Made by a program: the position numbers and the translations under genes | The notes under the pieces: model-generated | Databases searched by the model: none | The model's input: the letters and a program-made list of their open reading frames with translations, nothing else | Told to the model about the DNA's origin: nothing | In this document: one piece after another, positions 51,493-59,307 of the stretch | How positions within the stretch are numbered: position 1 is the first letter of the stretch | Layout: the number at the start of each line of letters is the position of its first letter | Source of the DNA: Bacteroidales bacterium | GTDB lineage: Bacteria > Bacteroidota > Bacteroidia > Bacteroidales > VadinHA17 | Length of the DNA stretch: 64,000 nt | Reading direction: 5' to 3' | Assembly: GCA_021738535.1 (NCBI GenBank) | Contig: JAIPBU010000020.1 | Span: 1-64,000, forward strand

Positions 51493-52725
51493 ATGAAGAG
51501 ATTACTTATTCTTGGAGCCGGTACGGGAGGTACCATAATGGCAAATAAAATGCGCAAGGAACTCTCACGTGAAGAGTGGAAGATCACTCTGGTAGACAAA
51601 GAAAAAACGCATTATTATCAGCCGGGCTTTCTATTTATTCCATTTGGTTATTATAAAAAGGAGGACGTTATTAAGCCGAAGCAGAATTTCATGCCTGCAG
51701 GTGTAGAAATTATTTACCACAACATTGAAAAAATTGAAGCAGGAGAGAATAAAATATTGCTTGAAAATGGTGAAGTAATAACATATGATATTCTCATAAT
51801 TGCAACGGGTACAAGAATTAACCCGGAAGAAACACCCGGGCTTCAAGGCGAACTCTGGCATAAGAAGATATTTGATTTTTATACTGTAGAAGGAGCCCTT
51901 GCCCTGTCAAACTTTTTCAAATCCTGGGAGGGTGGTGAACTGGTCATAAATGTTGCTGACAATCCAATCAAATGTCCTGTTGCCCCACTTGAATTTGCCT
52001 TCTTTGCCGATGCATTTTTCACTGAAAGAGGCATGAGAGACAAGGTAAGTATAACTTTCGTAACACCTCTCTCTGGAGCTTTCACCAAACCAAGAGCTTC
52101 AAAATTACTTGGTGGATTACTGGAGGAGAAAAACATTAATCTTGTAACGGATTATTTTCTTGGTGAAGTTGATAATGACAAGCAGGTTATTACTGATTTC
52201 GGTGGCAGGGAGATTAAATTTGACTGCCTTGTATCCATACCCCTCCACAGCGGAGCAGAAGTAATAGAAAAAAGCGGACTGGGTGATGATTTTGGTTTTG
52301 TGCCGGCAGACAAGCATACGCTGCAATCAAAAGCACATGAAAATATTTTTGTTATTGGTGATGCAGGGAATTTCCCAACATCAAAAGCAGGATCTGTCGT
52401 TCATTTCATGGCCGATATACTCCACGAAAACCTCATGTGTTATATTGAAGGACGCCAGTTTACCGGCAAGTATGACGGTCATTCGAACTGTTTTATAGAA
52501 ACGGGACACGGGAAAGGTGCATTGATAGATTTTAATTATGATACTGAGCCATTACCCGGGTTTTATCCACTTCCGGGTATTGGTCCGCTGGGCTTACTCA
52601 AACAAAGTCGTTTGAATCACTACGGCAAGTTATTTTTCAGGTGGATTTACTGGCATATTCTCCTGCGTGGCAAAGAAATGCCCATAGATACTGAAATGAC
52701 AATGGCAGGAAAAAAACTGGATTAA
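51493..52725 (+). CDS. FAD-dependent sulfide:quinone oxidoreductase-like protein
   Basis: LLILGAGTGGTIMANKMRKEL FAD site; NPIKCPVAPLEFAFF Cys motif; FVIGDAGNFPTSKAGSVVHF. Confidence 0.85.
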   Translation: MKRLLILGAGTGGTIMANKMRKELSREEWKITLVDKEKTHYYQPGFLFIPFGYYKKEDVIKPKQNFMPAGVEIIYHNIEKIEAGENKILLENGEVITYDILIIATGTRINPEETPGLQGELWHKKIFDFYTVEGALALSNFFKSWEGGELVINVADNPIKCPVAPLEFAFFADAFFTERGMRDKVSITFVTPLSGAFTKPRASKLLGGLLEEKNINLVTDYFLGEVDNDKQVITDFGGREIKFDCLVSIPLHSGAEVIEKSGLGDDFGFVPADKHTLQSKAHENIFVIGDAGNFPTSKAGSVVHFMADILHENLMCYIEGRQFTGKYDGHSNCFIETGHGKGALIDFNYDTEPLPGFYPLPGIGPLGLLKQSRLNHYGKLFFRWIYWHILLRGKEMPIDTEMTMAGKKLD

Positions 52726-52737
52726 AAGGATACGGCT

Positions 52738-53421
52738 ATGACAGAAAATAATATGCAACAACAAATAGATCAGATAAATCAGAAGCTGGATCTTATCCTG
52801 GAGGAAGCAGCACTGCAAAAACAAAACAGGGATACTGTTGTAGACCTTGTTGATGACCTTTCAATAGTAGGTAAGGATGCCTTTAAAGGTATGGTTGAAA
52901 GTCTAGATAATGCCGGCATTGAAGTTGACGGGGATGAAATTAACCATATGGTACTTAACATTATCAGGAATATCAGCAATATAAATATGCTCTTCCATAC
53001 AATGGAAAACCTTAGTGACCTGGTTAAGGACCTTTCCCCTATCGTCAGGCAAATGGGTATCGATGCTACGGATAAATTCAATGAATTTGATAAGAAAGGA
53101 TATTTTGAAATACTGAATCAAATCGGTATTGCAATGGACAAGACCATGTCCAGGTATTCAAAAGAAGACATAAAGAATCTTTCTGAAAACATGATTACAG
53201 TAATCGATACAATGATGGCCCTTACTGATCCTGCTGTAATGAGAAAGATTGAAATTTTTGCAACTACTTACAAGGAAATAGATCATGAGTCAGTTCCGGA
53301 GTATTCAATATGGAAGGTTATGAGAGAACTCAATAAACCCGATATGAAGAAATCAATAGGCTTTATTATGACTTTCTTAAAAAAAATTAATTCAGAAAGC
53401 GCTCGTACAGAGAAAGCTTAA
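52738..53421 (+). CDS. DUF1641 domain-containing protein
   Basis: Location after SQR and helical DUF1641-like sequence. Confidence 0.7.
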   Translation: MTENNMQQQIDQINQKLDLILEEAALQKQNRDTVVDLVDDLSIVGKDAFKGMVESLDNAGIEVDGDEINHMVLNIIRNISNINMLFHTMENLSDLVKDLSPIVRQMGIDATDKFNEFDKKGYFEILNQIGIAMDKTMSRYSKEDIKNLSENMITVIDTMMALTDPAVMRKIEIFATTYKEIDHESVPEYSIWKVMRELNKPDMKKSIGFIMTFLKKINSESARTEKA

Positions 53422-53500
53422 TAAAAAACCAGGGCTCATGAGCAGAACGGGTATTTTTGACTCTAAATAATTACAAATTAACAAATTAACAATAACAATT

Positions 53501-53812
53501 ATGGCAACAAAAACTTATGCAGGAGAAACTGTAAACGTAAACGAAGAAGGATATTTTACAGAACCTTCTCAGTGGAACAAAGAAATTGCAAAAGAGATTG
53601 CAAAAGAAGAGGGGATAGATCTCAATGACCAGCATTTTCAAGTACTTGAAATGCTGAGAGAAAAAAACGAAGCCGGAGAAAATCTTTCAATCAGGGGAAT
53701 TAATAAATCCGGAGTAGTGGACGTGAAAACATTTTACCAGTTATTCCCGGGGGCTCCCCTGAAAAAAGCAACAAAAATAGCAGGCATTCCCAAACCTGCA
53801 AGTTGTGTTTAA
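53501..53812 (+). CDS. TusE/DsrC family sulfur relay protein, single-Cys variant
   Basis: DEEGYFTEPSQWN-like N-term and C-terminal GIPKPASCV. Confidence 0.92.
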   Translation: MATKTYAGETVNVNEEGYFTEPSQWNKEIAKEIAKEEGIDLNDQHFQVLEMLREKNEAGENLSIRGINKSGVVDVKTFYQLFPGAPLKKATKIAGIPKPASCV

Positions 53813-53830
53813 TCATCAAAAAATAATAAT

Positions 53831-54334
53831 ATGAGTGATAATAAACATCCTATAAAAAAAGTCAACATTATCTGTGCTAAAGGCAATATTGAAGATATAT
53901 ATGCAAGTCTTGTTATGGGTAATGGTGCTGTGATGGAAGGTATAGAGGCAAATCTTTTCTTTACTTTCTTCGGATTGGAAGGTATAGTAAAAAAATGGAT
54001 GAAAAAGCCCCACACTGCTGTAATAGGTAATCCCGCAATGCGTATGCCCGGGTTGGGCACACGTATGCCCACCCTCCTGGGAGTGATCCCCGGACTGGAA
54101 TCAATGGTTTCAGGAATGATGAGAAAACAAATGGATGAGCTTGATGTTCCTCCAATTGATGAGTTCCTTGACCTTTACACAGCCGGAGGGGGTAAAGTAT
54201 ATGCATGCAAACTTGCAATGGATATGTTCAAAATCAAGGAGGAAGAGCTTACTGATCATGTATCAGGAGTTCTGACAATAGGCGAATTCTATGAGCATGC
54301 AGGAGGAGAAGGATCACAGATAATCTTCACATAA
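53831..54334 (+). CDS. DsrE family protein
   Basis: KVNIICAKGNIEDIYASLVMGNGAVMEGIEANLFFTFFGL..GGKVYACKLAMDMF. Confidence 0.85.
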   Translation: MSDNKHPIKKVNIICAKGNIEDIYASLVMGNGAVMEGIEANLFFTFFGLEGIVKKWMKKPHTAVIGNPAMRMPGLGTRMPTLLGVIPGLESMVSGMMRKQMDELDVPPIDEFLDLYTAGGGKVYACKLAMDMFKIKEEELTDHVSGVLTIGEFYEHAGGEGSQIIFT

Positions 54335-54371
54335 ACACAGATTGCACAGATTAGATCAGATTTCGCAGATA

Positions 54372-54405
54372 AATGGCCGTCCTTATTGGATGGTCATTTT
54401 TTTTA
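54372..54405 (+). terminator. Rho-independent terminator of the SQR-DsrE operon
   Basis: atggccgtcc-ttatt-ggatggtcat followed by T-run. Confidence 0.75.
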
Positions 54406-54584
54406 CTCCTTCCTGCCGGCAGGTATGCTAAACTCACTCAAACTAACTCAAAACCTCTGCTCTCCGTAGCTTTAGCGAAGGAGGGTCATTCAAACTTAAC
54501 TATATTATGCAGCATAAAACCTTCTCTTTCATCTTTCCCAATAATTACTACATTTGTTGGAATTATAACCCAAAAATACCATAA

Positions 54585-56387
54585 ATGCAGGCAATAAACG
54601 ATTTTCTCATCAATCTGGACGGTTACATCGGAGGCCATCCCTGGTTTGTTTTCCTATTACTTGGCACGGGGATATTTTTCACCTTTTACCTTGGTTTTCC
54701 ACAGATAAGGTATTTTAAACATGCCATAAGGATAGTAAAAGGTAAATACGACCATAGTAAGGATGTGGGCGACACCAGTCACTTCCAGGCATTGACTACT
54801 GCCCTTTCCGGAACTGTCGGAACCGGTAACATTGCAGGTGTGGCACTTGCCATACACCTGGGCGGACCTGCAGCTCTTTTCTGGATGCTCGTTACTGCAA
54901 TGATTGGTATGTGTACAAAGTTCGTCGAAGTTTCAATATCACATAAACACCGTGATATTTTACCTAATGGTACTGTCTCTGGCGGACCGATGTATTACAT
55001 GAAGAAAAAGCTTAATTTCAGGTTGCCCAGTGGCAAAATTCTCAAGGTGGGAGCAGTAATGGGTGGATTTTTTGCAGTTGCCACTGTACTCAGTTCCTTT
55101 GGTACAGGCAGCCTGCCCCAGATAAACAGTATATCAAACTCTGTATTTGCAACCTTTGGTATAAACCACATTATTACCGGTTTTATTCTGTCAATACTTC
55201 TGGGACTTGTAATAATCGGAGGAATAAAAAGGATAGCCAAGGTTACCTCTACCCTTGTGCCTGCAATGGCTCTTATCTACCTTATCGGAGCACTTGCGGT
55301 AATATTCAAAAATTATGACCAGATTCTGCCTTCCCTGGGAGCAATCTTTGGTGATGCATTCACCGGCACGGCAGCAACAGGTGGATTCCTTGGTGCTACT
55401 CTTTCCTGGACCATCAACAGGGGTGTAAACAGGGGCCTGTTTTCAAATGAAGCCGGGCAGGGATCAGCTCCTATTGCTCACTCAGCCGCAAGAGCCCCGG
55501 AGCCTGTATCAGAGGGTATGGTGGCAATTCTTGAACCATTTATTGACACTATTGTCATATGCACACTTACCGGCCTGGTACTGCTTTCTTCAGGAGTATG
55601 GAACCAGAAACACATGAACCAGTTCCAGGATGCCGATATGGAATTCGTGGTAGGTGAGTATAATGACAAAACTGAAAAAGGCAGGAAAATATTAAGTAAT
55701 CATATAGCCAACAAAAAGGACCTTCCCAAATTAGATCTTTATGAGGGTACAATACAAATTGAGGATGGGAAACTTCAAACACCAGGAATTACTCTTTTGC
55801 ATGCTGAATCGGTAGCCGAGGATTATAAATTCCTGAAAGGAGAGGATCCCTATAGCGGCAGCCTTGAAATATCCGGAGGGCAACTTGTAATAGATGAATC
55901 AGACAAACCAACATTCGGAGAGAGGATCAAGGGACTTTTTGCAAAACAAGAATCAGAAAAGATTGTTATTGAAGGAAAATCCCTGATGCACAGTGCTCCG
56001 CTTACTGCCAAGGCATTTGAAATGGGCTTCTTTGGCAGGTGGGGACAATATATTGTATCAATAGGCTTATTACTTTTCGCCTTCTCCACAGCTATATCAT
56101 GGTCATATTACGGCGACAGGGCACTTACCTACCTGATTGGGCCCAATTCAGTAGTTTACTACAGGATAGTTTATGTTGCTATGTTCTTTATTGCATCATT
56201 CACAGATACTACGATTATATGGTCCTTATCCTATATTACCATCGCACTGATGACTATTCCAAACCTGGTAGGTCTGCTTGTATTGCATAAGGACATTAAA
56301 AAGATAATCAGGGAATACTGGTTGAGTTTTATCGGTGATCACCCTGATGAGAAAATAAGCAAAAAATACAGCAGGAAACTTAAATAA
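54585..56387 (+). CDS. Alanine/glycine:cation (AGCS) symporter family protein with ~120-aa insertion
   Basis: FQALTTALSGTVGTGNIAGVALAIHLGGPAALFWM, NRGLFSNEAGQGSAPIAHSAA. Confidence 0.93.
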   Translation: MQAINDFLINLDGYIGGHPWFVFLLLGTGIFFTFYLGFPQIRYFKHAIRIVKGKYDHSKDVGDTSHFQALTTALSGTVGTGNIAGVALAIHLGGPAALFWMLVTAMIGMCTKFVEVSISHKHRDILPNGTVSGGPMYYMKKKLNFRLPSGKILKVGAVMGGFFAVATVLSSFGTGSLPQINSISNSVFATFGINHIITGFILSILLGLVIIGGIKRIAKVTSTLVPAMALIYLIGALAVIFKNYDQILPSLGAIFGDAFTGTAATGGFLGATLSWTINRGVNRGLFSNEAGQGSAPIAHSAARAPEPVSEGMVAILEPFIDTIVICTLTGLVLLSSGVWNQKHMNQFQDADMEFVVGEYNDKTEKGRKILSNHIANKKDLPKLDLYEGTIQIEDGKLQTPGITLLHAESVAEDYKFLKGEDPYSGSLEISGGQLVIDESDKPTFGERIKGLFAKQESEKIVIEGKSLMHSAPLTAKAFEMGFFGRWGQYIVSIGLLLFAFSTAISWSYYGDRALTYLIGPNSVVYYRIVYVAMFFIASFTDTTIIWSLSYITIALMTIPNLVGLLVLHKDIKKIIREYWLSFIGDHPDEKISKKYSRKLK

Positions 56388-56436
56388 AACATGAACAAAC
56401 GCGCAGGGCTTTGCGCATAAAAATCCATGACTTAAT

Positions 56437-56468
56437 AAAAAGATGCGCATCGATTTGTGCATCTTTTT
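56437..56468 (+). terminator. Rho-independent terminator of symporter gene
   Basis: aaaaagatgcgca-tcgatt-tgtgcatcttttt. Confidence 0.8.
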
Positions 56469-56503
56469 GTTATCTTAGACATATTAAACCAAGCTGGTAT
56501 ACC

Positions 56504-56701
56504 ATGAAAGTAAAGCATGTTCTTATAGTTTTCGTCCTGGGTATGATTCTTACAACAATAGGTGCCTTTTTCAAGATCCAGCACTGGCCCGGTGCTTCCA
56601 AAATCCTGCTTGTGGCACTCTTACTTGAAGTGATTGGCGGCCTGCTCTTTATCTGGAAGCTGGCTACCATCAAGGATTTTAAGGATTTTCTTAACAAATA
56701 G
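56504..56701 (+). CDS. Small GldL-like membrane protein
   Basis: MKVKHVLIVFVLGMILTTIGAFFKIQHWPGASKILLVALLLEVIGGLLFIWKL. Confidence 0.65.
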   Translation: MKVKHVLIVFVLGMILTTIGAFFKIQHWPGASKILLVALLLEVIGGLLFIWKLATIKDFKDFLNK

Positions 56702-56746
56702 GTTTAGGAGTTGAGGGGTTTAGGAGTTTAGGAGTTAAATAGTCGT

Positions 56747-58153
56747 TTAGTCACTTCGTCTCAAAACAGCCACTGCTTCGACGTGATGCGTTTGGGGAAA
56801 CATATCAACAGGCTGCACAGCCTCAACGGAGTATTTTTCTGCCAGCAAAGCAATATCGCGTGCCTGGGTAGCAGGATTGCAGCTAACATATACAATCCTT
56901 TTGGTCCCGGTTCTCAGTATCGTATTAATTACATCTTCATGCATACCTGCCCTGGGCGGATCGGTAATTATCACATCAGGATGACCATGCTCTGCCATAA
57001 AAAACTCATTAAGAATCTCCTTCATATCCCCGCTGACAAATGTTGTATTATTTATACCGTTGATATCTGAATTCACTTTTGCATCTTCTATTGCTTCAGG
57101 AACATACTCTAAACCAATGACTTTTTTGCTTTTACCTGCCACGTAATTTGCAATTGTGCCTGTTCCGGTATAGAGGTCATAAACGATCTCCTTACCTGTA
57201 AGTTCCGCAAATCCCTTCGCCAGGGAATATAGTTTTTCAGCCTGTGCTGTATTTGTCTGGAAGAAAGACTTGGGGCCTATACGGAATTTCAGTCCGCCCA
57301 GGGTATCAATAATATGGTCTCTTCCTTCAAAAAGCTTAACATCCAGGTCGTTGAAAGTGTCATTCTTTTTCTTGTTTATCACGTACATAAGTGATGTAAT
57401 CTCCGGGAATTCATCCCTGATAAATGTCAACAGCTTATTGCGTTTTCCCTCATCATCACCTGCCAGGTTCATAATAACCATTACCTCCCCTGTTGCAACT
57501 GTCCTGACAACCATGGTCCGGAGAAAACCTTTATGCTCCCTGCTGTCATAGAATTCGAGTCCTGCTTTTAAAGCATATTCGCGCACCCTGTTACGTATAC
57601 GGTTTGTAATATCCTCCTGCAGGTAACATTTCTCAACATCCACTACCCTGTCGAACATGCCCGGTATATGAAATCCAAGGGCATTACGATTTGATATTTC
57701 TTCCCCTGACTTTATTTCTTCATCGCTCAGCCATCTGCTGTTTGAGAAAGTATACTCCAGTTTATTACGGTAGAAGTATTCATTATCGGATCCAATAATA
57801 GGGCTAATCTCAGGAAACTCAAACTTACCTATGCGTGCGAAATTATCATGAACCTGTTGCTGCTTAAATTGCAACTGATTGTCATAAGGCAGGTGCTGCC
57901 ATTTACAACCTCCGCACACTCCGAAGTGACTACATGTAGGTTCCTGCCGCATGTCGGAATACTTATGCTGCTTAACCACGTAGCCCTCCATATAGTTCTT
58001 CCGCTTGCGTTTAACCTGCACATCCACTATGTCGCCCGGAACCAGCATGGGAACAAAAACAACCTTATCATCTACCCTTCCCAGGGCTTTCCCTTCAGAG
58101 CCAATACCTGTTATCTCTACATTTTCCAGCAATGGTTTTTTCTTCCTCCCCAT
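56747..58153 (-). CDS. rlmD: 23S rRNA (uracil-5-)-methyltransferase RlmD/RumA
   Basis: TRAM domain, CSHFGVCGGCKWQHLPYDNQL, VYDLYTGTGTIANY, YVSCNPATQARD. Confidence 0.93.
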   Translation of the reverse strand: MGRKKKPLLENVEITGIGSEGKALGRVDDKVVFVPMLVPGDIVDVQVKRKRKNYMEGYVVKQHKYSDMRQEPTCSHFGVCGGCKWQHLPYDNQLQFKQQQVHDNFARIGKFEFPEISPIIGSDNEYFYRNKLEYTFSNSRWLSDEEIKSGEEISNRNALGFHIPGMFDRVVDVEKCYLQEDITNRIRNRVREYALKAGLEFYDSREHKGFLRTMVVRTVATGEVMVIMNLAGDDEGKRNKLLTFIRDEFPEITSLMYVINKKKNDTFNDLDVKLFEGRDHIIDTLGGLKFRIGPKSFFQTNTAQAEKLYSLAKGFAELTGKEIVYDLYTGTGTIANYVAGKSKKVIGLEYVPEAIEDAKVNSDINGINNTTFVSGDMKEILNEFFMAEHGHPDVIITDPPRAGMHEDVINTILRTGTKRIVYVSCNPATQARDIALLAEKYSVEAVQPVDMFPQTHHVEAVAVLRRSD

Positions 58154-58291
58154 ATCACACGTTTATTTTTGCTGCAAAAGTAAGAATAATGATCAAATTG
58201 TTAGTCTCCAACTACAATCAATAATAGTAATCGGTTAGTCTAAGGCACACTTGTATCTTTCTATTTGAATCTTGTATCTTCTTCTAAGCAA

Positions 58292-58753
58292 TCAACCCTG
58301 CAAAGGTGGTTGAAAGCCATCAAAAAAGACAGCTATATACGTTAGAGTGGACATAAATATGAAGTAGATAAAGGCAATTAACACTTTGATGGATTGCCTC
58401 GTCTTATCAGCCTCTGTAAAAGCATCGATAAACGTTAAAATAACGGATATAAACAGAATGATATGCGAAACGATAAATAATATACCGGCACCGGGCCAGT
58501 GCTGTACTTTAAATGTAAAACTAACCAGAATAACGGCCATCGTAACAGTAACAATAATACCGTTTGATTTCTCCAGACCACTTTTCAGGAGAGGTGTTCC
58601 TTTTACCAGGAACATTAGCAGAAACACTATGCCGACCAATGCTCCAAGTGTTATTAATATTCCGGCACCCGGCCAGTGAAAATTCTTAAATACAATTCCC
58701 ACAAATAATAATATTGCAGAAATTAAACTGATTGATAAAACACTTTTTTTCAT
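58292..58753 (-). CDS. GldL-like membrane protein with duplicated HWPGAG motif
   Basis: VGIVFKNFHWPGAGILI and VSFTFKVQHWPGAGILF. Confidence 0.65.
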   Translation of the reverse strand: MKKSVLSISLISAILLFVGIVFKNFHWPGAGILITLGALVGIVFLLMFLVKGTPLLKSGLEKSNGIIVTVTMAVILVSFTFKVQHWPGAGILFIVSHIILFISVILTFIDAFTEADKTRQSIKVLIAFIYFIFMSTLTYIAVFFDGFQPPLQG

Positions 58754-58950
58754 AACTGTTTTTTTGGTTAGAACTAATATTAAGAGGAAAGATATTTCTG
58801 CTTTGTATATAGATTTTTGAAAGTCAGCTGGTTGCCAGAAATAAGCAATTTATGAAATAGAATGATGCAATGCAAAAATTATTACCTGTTGAATAATTCA
58901 ATTCTTTCTCTCCTGTCTACGTCAATCCAGTAATCCAATAATCCAATATT

Positions 58951-59283
58951 GAATCTACTCCGAAAAGTCTCGCCCGGAGGGTGAGAATAATAATAGCCAC
59001 AGTTACACCTGTGGTGAAGGATTCGGTAAAAACCAATACCACCACCGGAGGGTGGTGAATAGTGTTCGATTTCTGTACATCAAAGGCTAACATGTATTAT
59101 TCTCTATTCACCCGCCTCCGGGGGTGTGGGTGGTTCTATGTATCAAAACCCGGGGTGAAACCCGGGGTATTATTATTAAGCCACTCCGTGGCTTTTAGGT
59201 GTTCAGATAATATACAAATCCCTTGCAAAAACCAGCTTCAATGTTTGTTTATTATTAGTCAAGGACTTTTCGGAGTGGACTCA
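58951..59283. repeat. MITE/REP-like element with inverted termini and serial hairpins (contains dispersed repeat copy B, 59197-59283)
   Basis: gaatctactccgaaaagtc (left) versus gacttttcggagtggactc (right); internal ccacag..ctgtgg, caccac..gtggtg, aagccac..gtggctt hairpins. Confidence 0.55.
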
Positions 59284-59307
59284 TTATTCCATTAATCCAG
59301 CATTACT

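Noticed and set aside
59000-59200. Possible second, smaller CRISPR-like array from repeated ccggaggg / acccggggt motifs
   Set aside because: Units are short, palindromic and irregularly spaced; REP/MITE-like rather than CRISPR.
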